Assembly: GCA_963773625.1 (NCBI GenBank)
Contig: CAVZCJ010000001.1
Span: 372,001-436,000, forward strand
Direction: 5' to 3'
From: DATARH01 sp963773625
Lineage (GTDB): Bacteria > Pseudomonadota > Alphaproteobacteria > ATCC43930 > CGMCC-115725
Length of the DNA stretch: 64,000 nucleotides
In this document: in pieces, positions 35,980 to 45,000 of the stretch
How the letters are laid out: each line of letters begins with the position of its first letter
Numbering within the stretch: the stretch's first letter is position 1
The notes under the pieces: model-generated
Told to the model about the DNA's origin: nothing
Seen by the model: only the letters and a program-made list of their open reading frames with translations
Databases searched by the model: none
Translations under genes and position numbers: made by a program

Positions 35980-36026
35980 CGCTATATCCTTAGGAATATA
36001 ACATCTTTGTATACTGTTAGATACAA
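35980..36026. promoter_or_regulatory. ModE-like operator and second palindrome upstream of modA
   Basis: CGCTATAT-N7-AATATAAC (35980-36002) resembles the ModE site (CGnTATAT...TATATAACG type). A second perfect inverted repeat TTGTAT-N8-ATACAA lies at 36007-36026. Both are in the 70-bp gap between the SDR stop and the modA start, so molybdate-dependent repression of modA is likely. The ModE match is by eye. Confidence 0.5.
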
Positions 36027-36044
36027 CGAATGGGCAAGCGGGGT

Positions 36045-36798
36045 TTACACCATACTATAGCCGCCGCTGACGCTGATGACCTGACCGGTGATCCAGCCGC
36101 CGTGCTCGGACGCGAGCAGCGCGACAAGTCGGCGCCACATCCTTTGGCTGCCCAAGTCGGCGCAGTGGGTAGAGCCGGACCAGCTTCTCGCGGTTGGCCT
36201 CGACCCAATCGCGATCATGCGCTGTCTCGACGAGGCCAAGCGACACCACGTTGGCGGTGACGCCCGACCGGCCCAGCTCGCGGGCCAGCGATTTCATGAG
36301 GCCGATCACTCCGGCGCGCGCCGCGGCGACGATCGACAGCCCCGACTCGCCGACCCGCGACGAGTCGCCGATCAGGCTGACGACGCGCCCCGCGCCGCTT
36401 CTTTCGAGATGCGGCGCCGCCTCGTGACAGCAATGGATCGCGCCATAGAGGCACGTGTCGATCTGGCGTCGCCAATCCGCCGGCGTCGTCTCGGCAAAGC
36501 GCTGGCGCTGAGCGATCCCGGCGTTGTTGACGAGAATGTCGAGCCGGCCGAAGTCGTTAACGACCTTGGCCACCAGCGCCTTAACCTCCTCGAGCTGGTT
36601 GATATCGGCGCCGACGGCGATGGCCTTGCCCCCCGCTGCTTCAATCTCTGTCACCACCGCCCGCGCCGCGTCTGCCGAGCTGCGATAATTGACCGCGACC
36701 GCCGCGGCTTCGCCCGCAAGCGCCAGACAGATCGCGCGGCCAACCCCGTTCGCGCCACCGGTGACCAGCGCCACCTTGCCAGCGAGCCTCAGCTCCAT
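36045..36798 (-). CDS. Short-chain dehydrogenase-like protein with altered catalytic residues, one frame break
   Basis: About 250 aa after removing one C near 36138. It has the NAD(P)-binding TGGANGVGRAI, the NNAG motif (ILVNNAGIA) and C-terminal ITGQVISVSGGYS. At the catalytic site, where family members have S-x-Y-A-A-S-K, this protein reads GLSIVAAARAGV, so Tyr is Val and Lys is Arg. Either it lost oxidoreductase activity and keeps a binding role or the site is re-wired. It is 2 nt downstream of coxL. Confidence 0.78.
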
Positions 36799-36800
36799 CG

Positions 36801-39170
36801 CTATGCTCCTTTGGCCTTCGCCGCCTCGATTAAGCGGAAGAGCCGCTCTGGGGTCATGGGCAGTTCGAAAATCTCGACGCCAAGGGGCGCCAATGCGTCG
36901 GCCAGCGCGTTGGCTATCGCCGCCGGCGCGCCGATGGTGCCGCCCTCGCCCATCCCGCGGAACCCGCCGAGGGTCGACGGCAACTCGGTGTCGAGATGAA
37001 CCGTCTCGATCGACGGAACCTCTCCCGCCGAGGGGATCACGTAATCGGCGAGGGTCGCGGTCAGGAGCTGGCCGGTGTCATCGTAAACGACCTCTTCGAA
37101 AAGGGCCGCGCCGATGCCCTGCGCGACACCGCCATGCACCTGGCCATCGACGATCATCGGGTTGATCACGCGTCCGCAATCTTCGGCAACCACATAGCGA
37201 AGGACTGTCACCTTATAGGTCTTTGGGTCGATCTCCAGCGCCACGATATGTGTCGCCGACGTCGTGGTGCCAAACACCGGGTCGTAGGTTTTGGTGACTT
37301 CCAGCTCCTCGCGCGCATCCGGCAGCAGCCGACCCATCTCGGAATAGACCGCTTTCGCGACCTCGCGGAAGCTCAACGAATGGTCGGTGCCAGCGACGAA
37401 CACGCGGCCGTCTGCGGTGTCGATATCCTCGGCCGGCGCTTCAAGCAGTTGCGAGGCGACGCGGATCAGCCTTTCCTTCAAGAGGCGTGAAGCCTGCGTG
37501 GCGGCACCGCCAGCCAATACCGCGCTGCGGCTGGCATATGTGCCGGTGCCATGCGCGACAGCGGCACTGTCGCCCTGGACAATCCGGATATCGTCAAGAC
37601 GGGCGCCAAGCTCATCGGTAATCACCTGAGCCAGCGTCGTCTCAAGTCCTTGGCCATGCGAAGCGATGCCGAAACTGGCGCTCACTGCGCCAGTGGAATC
37701 GAGCCGGATGGTTGCGGTCTCGGTGCCTGTGTTGATCGGCATGCCAGGCGCGGCGGATATCCGCGAACCGATCCCGGTCAACTCGGCGTAAGTGGCGATG
37801 CCGATGCCGAACAATCGGCCCGCCGCGCGAGCCTCCGACTGCTGGCGACGAAGCTTGCCGTATCCGAGCGCGGCGCAGGCGCGGTCGAGCGTTTCGACAA
37901 AGGCCGAGCGGTCCCACACGATACCCGAAGCGACGCGGTAGGGAAATTCGTCCTCGCGGATCAGATTGTGGTGGCGCAGCTCCGCTGGATCGAGGGCGAG
38001 GCGCCGCGCCGCCATGTCGATCAGCCGCTCCATAACAAAGGTCGAGATCGGTCGGCCGACACCGCGATACGGACCCATCGGCGCCTTGTTCGTCGCGACG
38101 GCTCGCACATGCGCCCGATAGGAGGGCACGCGATAGGGGCCCGGCAGGAAGCTGATGACTTGGGTCGGTTCGAGCGCGGCGGTCCACGGATAGATGGAAT
38201 ACGCCCCAACGTCGCCAATCACTTCGGCGGTCAGGGCGACAATGCGGCCCTCGGCATCAACCCCGAGTTCCGCGTCGATAATCTCATCGAAACCCTGGCT
38301 CGTGCCGGCGAGGTCTTCCAGCCGATCGCTAGTCCAGCGCACCGCCCGGCCAAGTTTCTTTGCCAGCGCCGCGACCAGGATCTCCTCGGGGTAAAGTGAC
38401 GCCTTGCCGCCGAAGCCGCCACCGACATCGGTGGCAATCACGCGGATGCTGTGGCCCGGCATATCGAGGATGTCGGCGAGAAGGTCGCGAACGATCCCCG
38501 GAACCTGCGTTGTCAGGGTTAAGGTCAGCGCACGGCGACCGCGATCCCATTCGCCGATCGCCGCCCGATTTTCGATCGCGAGCGGCGTCTTGCGCCGGAA
38601 GCGGAAACGACCGCCAACCCGGATCTCCGCGGCCGCCATGTCCAGCCCGGCATCGCCGCGGGCGACGTCGCGCTGCGCCAGAACGTTGGTGCCGATTTCC
38701 TCATGCAACAGCGGCGCTTCGCTAGCCCCGGCAACCTCGGGATCGGTGACGGTGGCCAAAGGATCATAGGCGATATCGAGCAGGTCGAGCGCGTCCTCGG
38801 CGATATAGCGGTTCTTCGCCAGCACCGCGACCACCGGCTCGCCGACGTAACGGACCTTGCCGCGCGCCAACGGGTAGATCTCCGTCGCATGGTAATTTCG
38901 CATCCGCGACGTCGCCCGTACCGGCCCCACCAAACCATCGAGATCATCGGCGACGTAGACCGCGGAGACTCCCGGCAACGCGGCCGCGGCTTCAGTGTCG
39001 ATGTGGACAATCGCGGCATGCGCGTGATCGCTGCGCCGAAACGCTATGTGAAAAGCTCCTGGTGTCGTGCGGTCATCGGCAAACGCGCCCTGCCCGGTCA
39101 GCAGCCGCGGGTCTTCAAGGCGCTTGATCCGCGCGCCGATATGCTTCGGGCGAAGCGCTGTGTCGTTCAT
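36801..39170 (-). CDS. coxL: Molybdopterin-binding large subunit, CoxL/xanthine-dehydrogenase family (form II-like)
   Basis: 789 aa, full length and intact. Motifs: GQGAFADD near the start, GGGFGGKASLYPEE (Mo-pterin region), AVATNKAPMGPYRGVGRPISTFVMER, and GGFRGMGEGGTIGAPAAIANA with the catalytic Glu. The AYxCSFR loop of true form I CO dehydrogenase is absent; PYRGVGR matches form II/aldehyde-oxidase-like enzymes, so CO is not necessarily the substrate. It forms the heterotrimer with the CoxS and CoxM products encoded upstream. Confidence 0.88.
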   Translation of the reverse strand: MNDTALRPKHIGARIKRLEDPRLLTGQGAFADDRTTPGAFHIAFRRSDHAHAAIVHIDTEAAAALPGVSAVYVADDLDGLVGPVRATSRMRNYHATEIYPLARGKVRYVGEPVVAVLAKNRYIAEDALDLLDIAYDPLATVTDPEVAGASEAPLLHEEIGTNVLAQRDVARGDAGLDMAAAEIRVGGRFRFRRKTPLAIENRAAIGEWDRGRRALTLTLTTQVPGIVRDLLADILDMPGHSIRVIATDVGGGFGGKASLYPEEILVAALAKKLGRAVRWTSDRLEDLAGTSQGFDEIIDAELGVDAEGRIVALTAEVIGDVGAYSIYPWTAALEPTQVISFLPGPYRVPSYRAHVRAVATNKAPMGPYRGVGRPISTFVMERLIDMAARRLALDPAELRHHNLIREDEFPYRVASGIVWDRSAFVETLDRACAALGYGKLRRQQSEARAAGRLFGIGIATYAELTGIGSRISAAPGMPINTGTETATIRLDSTGAVSASFGIASHGQGLETTLAQVITDELGARLDDIRIVQGDSAAVAHGTGTYASRSAVLAGGAATQASRLLKERLIRVASQLLEAPAEDIDTADGRVFVAGTDHSLSFREVAKAVYSEMGRLLPDAREELEVTKTYDPVFGTTTSATHIVALEIDPKTYKVTVLRYVVAEDCGRVINPMIVDGQVHGGVAQGIGAALFEEVVYDDTGQLLTATLADYVIPSAGEVPSIETVHLDTELPSTLGGFRGMGEGGTIGAPAAIANALADALAPLGVEIFELPMTPERLFRLIEAAKAKGA

Positions 39171-39637
39171 CGCTTCACCACCATCGCCCGTACCGCCCTG
39201 ACGATGTGCTCATAGCCGGTACAACGGCAAAGGTTCCCCGAGAGCCCATCGCGGATCTCGTTGTCGCTCGCGACTGGGTACTTGGCGAGCAGATCGACGC
39301 AGGTCATCAGCATTCCCGGCGTGCAGAACCCGCATTGCAAACCGTGGTGCTCGCGAAATGCTTCCTGCAATGGCGAGAGCCGGTCGACCTCGCCGAGGCT
39401 TTCAACGGTGTCGACGCGGCCGCCGTCCGCTTGCACGGCAAAGAACAGACATGAGCGGGCGCTATGGCCGTCGATCAGCACAGTGCATGCACCGCATACG
39501 CCATGTTCGCAGCCGACATGCGTGCCGGTCAGCCCCAACTCCTGACGCAAAAGGTCGCTTAGCAGCAGCCGCGGCTCCACCTCGCGCTCGCAAACGACGC
39601 CGTTGATTGTCGTCCTGATACGGTGCCGCTCGGTCAT
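39167..39637 (-). CDS. coxS: [2Fe-2S] small subunit, CoxS family
   Basis: 156 aa. The N-terminal plant-type cluster site is GCEHGVCGACTVLIDG and the C-terminal helical cluster site is CGFCTPGMLM with NLCRCTGYE. It relays electrons from the molybdenum site to the FAD subunit. The ATG at 39637 overlaps the CoxM stop (ATGA) and its own stop overlaps the CoxL start. Confidence 0.92.
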   Translation of the reverse strand: MTERHRIRTTINGVVCEREVEPRLLLSDLLRQELGLTGTHVGCEHGVCGACTVLIDGHSARSCLFFAVQADGGRVDTVESLGEVDRLSPLQEAFREHHGLQCGFCTPGMLMTCVDLLAKYPVASDNEIRDGLSGNLCRCTGYEHIVRAVRAMVVKR

Positions 39638-40485
39638 TGTGCGCGGGCCCAAGCGGCGGTGAGCGCGCGTTCGGTCAGCGCCGCGACGAGATGGCGGCGG
39701 TGATCGGCCGACGCCCGTAGATCGCTCGGCGGATCGACGCTGGCGCGCGCCAGCCGCGCCGCTTCGGCGGTAAGCTCGGGTGTAAGCGTTTCACCGACCA
39801 ACATGGCTTCGACCGCGCGCAGGCGCAGCGGCGTCTCGCCGGCGCCCGCCGCTCCGAGCCTCGCCTCGCCGATCTTGCCGTCGGCGGCGGTTAGTATCGC
39901 CGCGATCGAGGCGAAGGCGAAATCGCCGTGGCGCAAGGAGAATTCCTCGAAACCCCAACCGGTGTTCGGCGGCGGCGCCGGAAGCACAATCTGGGTCACC
40001 AGCTCATCCTCCGCGAGCGCCGTCGTCAGCGGCCCAAGGAAAAAGCCATCCGCGGCATGACCGCCCCCGCTCGTCCGGATCTCGGCATCAAGTAGCAGCG
40101 CCATCATCGGCAGCTCCGCGGCCGGGTCGGCATGCGAGAGGCTGCCGCCGATCGTGCCGCGATTGCGGATCGCCAGATGCGCAACGTGCCGCATGGCAGC
40201 TGCGAGCACCGGGAAACGCTCGCGCACCAGCGATGAGGTCTCGAGCGTGTAATGGCGAGCCAGAGCGCCTATGCGCAATCCGTCGCCGTGTGCCTCGACA
40301 AAGTCGAGCGCGGCGAGCCGGTTGATATCGATGAGGACACTCGGCCGAACGATGCGGAAATTCAGGAGCGGCACGAGGCTTTGGCCGCCCGCGAGAACCT
40401 TCGCGTCGCCCCCATGCCGCGTGAGCTGCGCCACGGCCTCGTCGACGCTGCCCGGGCGCAGATAGTCGAATGCCGCCGGCTTCAC
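39634..40485 (-). CDS. coxM: FAD-binding medium subunit, CoxM family
   Basis: About 283 aa from the GTG at 40485. FAD motifs are VLAGGQSLVPLLNFR and IRNRGTIGGSLSHADPAAE; the rest follows the family (FSLRHGDFAFASIAA). It passes electrons to an acceptor. First of the three structural genes, with short overlaps, so M-S-L order as in classic cox operons. Maturation genes (coxDEFG) are not adjacent. Confidence 0.9.
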   Translation of the reverse strand: MKPAAFDYLRPGSVDEAVAQLTRHGGDAKVLAGGQSLVPLLNFRIVRPSVLIDINRLAALDFVEAHGDGLRIGALARHYTLETSSLVRERFPVLAAAMRHVAHLAIRNRGTIGGSLSHADPAAELPMMALLLDAEIRTSGGGHAADGFFLGPLTTALAEDELVTQIVLPAPPPNTGWGFEEFSLRHGDFAFASIAAILTAADGKIGEARLGAAGAGETPLRLRAVEAMLVGETLTPELTAEAARLARASVDPPSDLRASADHRRHLVAALTERALTAAWARAQ

Positions 40486-40501
40486 CGCTCGGTCCGCAAG
40501 A

Positions 40502-40819
40502 TCAAGGGGTCGGCGGCTTGCGGTCGCGCTCCGGGGCGATCTCATCGATCGCGTGCGCTTCGGCGATGTCTTTTTCGCTCAGGCCGTCGACGTCGTGGGT
40601 CGACAAGATGATCTCCACCCGGTTGTAGACATTGAAGATTTCGGGATGGTGATCCATCTTCTCCGCGATCAGGGCAACCCGTGACAGGAAGCCCCACGCC
40701 TCGGAGAAATCACTGAAGTGATAGCTCTTGCGGATCGCGTCGCGGTCCTCGACCTCGCTCCAGCCGTGCAGGTTGCCGAGCGCTGCGTGCCGAACGGTGC
40801 CGGCAAGTCTTTCGGCCAT
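40502..40819 (-). CDS. phhB: Pterin-4a-carbinolamine dehydratase (DCoH/PhhB)
   Basis: 105 aa. The signature is FKF-like RKSYHFSDFSEAWGFLSRVALIAEKMDHHPEIFNVYNRVEI, with the conserved His-His-Pro and the later STHDVDGLSEKDI (third His). It dehydrates 4a-hydroxytetrahydrobiopterin or acts as a molybdopterin-linked helper. It precedes coxM by 17 nt; DCoH genes often accompany molybdoenzymes. SD GGGAGGG before the ATG at 40819. Confidence 0.9.
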   Translation of the reverse strand: MAERLAGTVRHAALGNLHGWSEVEDRDAIRKSYHFSDFSEAWGFLSRVALIAEKMDHHPEIFNVYNRVEIILSTHDVDGLSEKDIAEAHAIDEIAPERDRKPPTP

Positions 40820-40884
40820 CTTACCCTCCCGCATTACGGTGCTTCAGCAAGTGCGCGTGGAGGCCGGCAAGGTCAAGCCGGAAT

Positions 40885-41292
40885 ATGCGGCGGATGAGTA
40901 CGCGCGCACCCACGCTCGGCGATATCGAGGCACTAGCGCAGCGCGCGCTGGCAATGATCCCCGATGAATTCAAGCGCCACCTCGGACCGCTGGTGATTCG
41001 CGTCGAGGAGTTTCCCGACGAGGAAACCGAAGCGGCGATGGAACTCGAAAGCCCGTTCGACATCCTCGGCCTCTATCGCGGCGTCGCGCTGCCGCATCAA
41101 AGCGTCTCGAACCCTCGGACCCAGATCGACATGGTGTTCCTCTACCGCCGGCCGATCCTCGATTACTGGTGCGAGAGCGGTGAGGAGCTGGGCAACGTCG
41201 TGCGCCATGTTCTGATTCACGAAATCGGCCACCATCTCGGCTTTAGCGACGAGGATATGGAACGGATTGAGGATGGAAACGCCTCACCGTAA
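40885..41292 (+). CDS. Zincin-like metallopeptidase (PF06262 type)
   Basis: 135 aa. The C-terminal HVLIHEIGHHLGFSDEDMERIED contains H-E-x-x-H-x-x-G-x-x-D, the full zinc site. Upstream IVFLYRRP-like MVFLYRRPILDY is the substrate-strand. These minimal zincins are widespread in alphaproteobacteria and actinobacteria, with unknown substrates. No export signal. Starts at either of two near Met codons (40885, 40894). Confidence 0.85.
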   Translation: MRRMSTRAPTLGDIEALAQRALAMIPDEFKRHLGPLVIRVEEFPDEETEAAMELESPFDILGLYRGVALPHQSVSNPRTQIDMVFLYRRPILDYWCESGEELGNVVRHVLIHEIGHHLGFSDEDMERIEDGNASP

Positions 41293-41345
41293 CTTGCGAG
41301 AAGAGGGCGACGCATCCGCAGCGACGCCCTACCAAGAGCGACGGC

Positions 41346-42626
41346 TCAGGCCATCCACCACGCAATGCCGCAGCCGGCAAGGGCGAGAATGACGAGCGCG
41401 CCCGCCGGCGCCGCCGCCGCGCGGATGCCCGCGAACCCCGCCGTATAGATCGCTTTGAGGGCGTTGTTCGAGGAGGCGGCGATCAGTATCGCGACACCGC
41501 CCGTGGCGTTGGAAATCGTCGCCGAGCCTTTGGATGCGATGCTCAATACGAACGGATCGATATCGGTGGCGCCGACAACCGCCGCCAACCCGTAAAGTCC
41601 GGCCGCGCCAAACCGCGTGCTGACCCAGGTCGAGGCGAGTGAGATCACTACAAACAATGCCGCGAACACAAGTGCCGCCGTCAATTCCAACGGATTAGCC
41701 GGAGCCTCGGCACCCGCGTCGGTCATGATCGGTCGAGCGCCGATCCAGTACCACAGCAAGGCCGCGCCCCCTCCAAGAGCGGCAAGGACGAGGAGCGCCG
41801 GGGTAAGAGCGAGGGCCAGCGGCCAGTCGAACATCGCGACGATAATCAGCATGCGCAGATACATCACCGCGGTGGCCAGGATAATCCCGGTTTGTACCTC
41901 GCCGAGCATTCCCGGAGAGCTGCGAGCGCGGCGCGCCAGCACGACGGTTGTCGCAGTCGACGAATAGAGGCCGCCGAGCAGGGCCGCCCATAACCCGCCA
42001 TCCTTCGGCGCGACGTAGCGCTGCAACAAATAGCTGGCGTACGAAACGGTGCAGACAGCAAGTACGGCTAACCACACCTGGTAGGGCGTGATCGCCGTTA
42101 GCGTCGTCACCGGCGCATCGGGCAAGAACGGGAGGACAAGACCCGTCAGTATGAGGAACTTCCCGGCGGTCACAATTTCGCTGACTTCGAGCCGCCGCGC
42201 GAAACCATGCAGCTTCTCACGCGCGGTCAGCAGCAAGACCGCGATCACGGTGACGCCAATCGCCACCCAGGGCGGTTCGGCGAAAGTGGTTGGACCAATA
42301 AGGTAGGCCAGCACACTGCAAATCGCCGTCATCAGCCCGACATTTGGCCGCCCCTCGGCATCGACTTCGGCGATGTGCCGCCAGTAATAGCAAGTAAGCC
42401 AGGCCCCCAAGACGACGAGGCCAGCGACCATCGGCAGCAGCCGGCTGGTATCGAGGCGATAGAGCAAGGCGCCGATCAACGCCAGCAGCGGGAAGCTCCG
42501 AATACCGCCGGGGCGAGCCTGCCGGTTTTGGCTATAGAACTCCTCGAAAGCGAGCCCGAAAAAGAACCCGAGACCAAGGAGCAGTAGGAAACCGGCAGCC
42601 GGTGTTGTTGTCATCGCTGACGACAT
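41346..42626 (-). CDS. MgtC/DUF4010-family membrane protein
   Basis: 426 aa with about 12 TM segments. The N-terminal MgtC-like domain has GFFFGLAFEEFYSQNRQARPGGIRSFPLLALIGAL (the conserved Arg-rich loop E...R) and the C-terminal DUF4010 has GLYSSTATTVVLARRAR and VVGATDIDPFVLSIA. The family is implicated in magnesium or other ion homeostasis. Last host-like gene before the tRNA-Ser island. Confidence 0.85.
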   Translation of the reverse strand: MSSAMTTTPAAGFLLLLGLGFFFGLAFEEFYSQNRQARPGGIRSFPLLALIGALLYRLDTSRLLPMVAGLVVLGAWLTCYYWRHIAEVDAEGRPNVGLMTAICSVLAYLIGPTTFAEPPWVAIGVTVIAVLLLTAREKLHGFARRLEVSEIVTAGKFLILTGLVLPFLPDAPVTTLTAITPYQVWLAVLAVCTVSYASYLLQRYVAPKDGGLWAALLGGLYSSTATTVVLARRARSSPGMLGEVQTGIILATAVMYLRMLIIVAMFDWPLALALTPALLVLAALGGGAALLWYWIGARPIMTDAGAEAPANPLELTAALVFAALFVVISLASTWVSTRFGAAGLYGLAAVVGATDIDPFVLSIASKGSATISNATGGVAILIAASSNNALKAIYTAGFAGIRAAAAPAGALVILALAGCGIAWWMA

Positions 42627-42814
42627 CGTCCGCTCATCGCGCGTCGGCCGCGTTCACACAAGTCAAAAGTGTGCTCCGTGCCAATCACCCGGCCTTGCGG
42701 ATTGAAATCCGGCAGGCAGACCGGGCGGCAGCAACCGCTCCCGGCCGCGAGTTGACTTGACCCAACCCAAACACTAGAACGGATAGCGCATGCGCCGTGC
42801 ACCCACTCATCGGT

Positions 42815-42853
42815 GGAGGGGTGGCCGAGTGGCTGAAGGCGGCGGTTTGCTAA
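42815..42853 (+). other. 5' half of tRNA-Ser(GCU), left island boundary
   Basis: GGAGGGGTGGCCGAGTGGCT and the next 19 bases, ending TTTGCTAA, match the acceptor 5' strand, D arm and anticodon loop (GCT) of tRNA-Ser. The 3' half is missing: the sequence departs after GCTAA. The identical 39 bp recur at 61618-61656. Upstream flanks of the two copies also align loosely. It is best read as the host 5' half displaced by integration. Confidence 0.8.
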
Positions 42854-42971
42854 AGCGCTTTTGGCCGTCCCGCGCCGTATCCGCGAATCCCGAATTGTCA
42901 GAGTTTCCGCCATCTTACCGAGGGTCGGACAATCGCGCTATCCCGGTTAATACCGGCCTGTTTTTGGGCGT

Positions 42972-42994
42972 CCGGTGCCAATTCCGGTGCCAAT
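42972..42994 (+). repeat. Tandem CCGGTGCCAAT pair, left end
   Basis: Two copies of CCGGTGCCAAT (42972 and 42984). The same pair lies at 61498-61519, just after the integrase. Candidate arm-type binding sites for the recombinase. Confidence 0.55.
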
Positions 42995-43405
42995 TTGGCA
43001 GTAGCCGGTACGGGCCGCTGCGGCGGCATGGGAGCGGGGGGAGCACCGGGCGACTAAGAAAGCCCCGCCAGAGTCTCTTCGCCCCTATCAGGCGGCGCGC
43101 GAACCGAGCTATTACGGCGCTGTACCGAGCCGCTACGAGGGATGCGCGCACGCATCGTCAAAACGCCTGAAATGGCACAAGTCCTGCATGCCCGAACGAC
43201 GGCTTGTGCCTTACGCACCTCTTCGTTTTTCTTCGAGTTTGTTAGAAAGTGTAGCAAAGAATTTCAGCGCATCAGTTTGGAAAGCGGGTCCGAAGCTTCT
43301 CCGGCTCTCCTTCATTTCGGGTTGATACTGACCCGTTGTTGGGTTCACAGTCGTACGAACGTAACGAGCACCGGCCCGCGCGCCAGAGGCGACAAATGAA
43401 GACCA
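42995..43405. other. Left end of the island, no supported gene
   Basis: GC drops from about 43150 on. A short open frame at 43142-43399 has no recognisable domain or ribosome-binding site. Confidence 0.4.
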
Positions 43406-44165
43406 TTATTTCTGTACTAAGCTTGCTGCAGCTACGCCCTTATCGTGAAGGTCTTTCACGTTTGCGCCATCACCTACGACTATCGATGCTGCATATACCT
43501 TTGGTAAGATTTCTATAAATCGCCGCTTGCTTGTTACGTCCTTTCCCCCGCTGAGTAGTTCAAATGCTCCAAGGGCTGCAACACAGCGATCAAGCATAGC
43601 CGATCCTCTAACCTCAAGCTGATGCCGATCCAACATCCGCTTCTGAAGCGCCCGGCCCAAGTGCCCGTTGGCGGCGTAAAAGAGTCTCGCGAATAGGACC
43701 CGGTTCACGACGTCTTTAGCCGAGATATACCCATCCTTAATACCATCACTGAATTCTCCCCTTTTTCGTTCATACAAGAGCCCGTACCGGTCAAACAAGG
43801 TTGCCTGAAGCTGACTGTGGAGAACGTCACCGGACTTTCGATCCGCGTTGGTCACCATGGTTTGGCTGTTTGTAGCCATAGAAATGCGCTCAATGAAGGC
43901 TATCCGCCTCTCTTCGTCCGTTGTCGCCTCGCCACGATTAGTTAACGCGATGGCTTTGACCAATACCTCCTTTCCGGAGAAAACTTCCTCTCTTTTGTCT
44001 AACTCAAGTCGGTCTTAAATACGACTTAAGGTATATGCAGTCTGCCCACCGTTTATTACTTGTGGATTGACAAGAAAAAGCTGAGCCCTATGCAGTCTTC
44101 CTGATTGCTCACTGATGCTGCTGCTCTCATCACAAACTATAGTTATCCCATTGTTTAAAATTGCA
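43406..44165 (-). pseudogene. AIPR-family abortive-phage-infection protein, truncated remnant
   Basis: The minus strand reads NNGITIVCDESSS, LVNPQVINGGQTAYTLSRI, then an in-frame TAA near 44018, and continues LDKREEVFSGKEVLVKAIALTN and LFDRYGLLYERKRGEFSDG. These are core motifs of AIPR proteins, which abort phage infection. The N-terminal half is missing (sequence changes character at about 44165) and the stop is in frame, not a frame slip, so the gene is probably dead. It is clearly lower in GC than its surroundings. Confidence 0.7.
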
Positions 44166-44697
44166 AGCAGGCGGGCGATGCTTGCTGACGCCCGGCATCA
44201 GTCGGCGGAGATCGCCAGCGATTTCTCGAATGCTGCTGTGCCGCGTGGTCCGGCAAACTCCGGCTGGCAACCGCTCCAGGATCAGGTCCAATAGCACGCC
44301 CGGCGCCATCGCGTCGCCGGCAAACGTCCCCGGCATCCGTCAGGGCCGACCGCGAGTTTGGATTTGCTGCCGCCGTTTGTTATTTTCGTCCACCGCCAGG
44401 CCGGCAAGTTCGTAGCTCCCAACGGCCTGCAAAACCCCTCTCGCGCATGCGCGTATCTTGAGGGAAAAAATCTGCCGGTGGCAGTGGACGCGAGCAGGCC
44501 CGAGGGGCCCGTGCCTTTTACCCCACCCGCCATCTGATCCAAGCGGGCCGAAACGGGCAACCAGGTCAAGCGTCGCCGAACGCCCTCTAGGCTAATCACC
44601 GAATTTTAGCACGCGCTCAGGGGCTATCTCAGCCACGACGCCTCAATCGTTTTCCTGCGCTTTTCATTCATGTGCCCGATCGATGGCCATATCTAAA
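44166..44697. other. Region between AIPR remnant and gas-vesicle regulators
   Basis: GC-rich. Open minus-strand frames at 44130-44336 and 44282-44599 have Arg/Gly-rich translations without recognisable domains. Nothing here can be supported as a gene. Confidence 0.4.
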
Positions 44698-44711
44698 TTG
44701 ATCTAGATCAA
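44698..44711. promoter_or_regulatory. Perfect FNR/FixK/Anr-type box
   Basis: TTGATCTAGATCAA is an exact TTGAT-N4-ATCAA palindrome. It lies 303 bp upstream of the NtrC-family gene and 59 bp upstream of a small ORF. A class II arrangement would put transcription at about 44746. It suggests activation under low oxygen. Confidence 0.65.
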
Positions 44712-44769
44712 ATGAGTTGCTGAGTGCCACGGACACGATCGCGGCCGACCTCTGCTCAGGAGCGCCCCG

Positions 44770-44952
44770 ATGTCCCCCCACGGCGCGGCACCTTACGAAC
44801 TAGCAGTGTGCGAACCCGACGCCGCAGTTGTACCTGGCGATAATCCCTTTCACCTCGCTGCGCAAAGACCCAAACATCCCATCAGGGTGCTGCGCACGGA
44901 CCAGAGGCCGCGTCACGCGGTCATCGACACGATCGCTGGCGGCCCTTGTTGA
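44770..44952 (+). CDS. Possible 60-aa leader protein of the gas-vesicle regulatory operon
   Basis: ATG 7 nt after AGGAG. The peptide is Pro/His/Ala-rich (SPHGAAPYELAVCEPDAAV, PKHPIRVLRTDQRPRHAVI) with no recognised domain. It would be the first gene after the FNR-type box and lies 48 nt before the NtrC-family gene. Confidence 0.35.
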   Translation: MSPHGAAPYELAVCEPDAAVVPGDNPFHLAAQRPKHPIRVLRTDQRPRHAVIDTIAGGPC

Positions 44953-45000
44953 TCGTCGGTGAAGTGATCGTGACCTAATCTGCGCATTGTCGGAGGAGCG

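Noticed and set aside
36801..39170. True aerobic CO dehydrogenase (form I)
   Set aside because: The AYxCSFR active-site loop is missing; only form II-like GPYRGVGR is seen, so substrate is left open.
42815..42853. Two tRNA-Ser(GCU) genes (here and at 61618)
   Set aside because: Both match only the 5' half through the anticodon; variable arm, T arm and acceptor 3' strand are absent, so they are attachment-site fragments.
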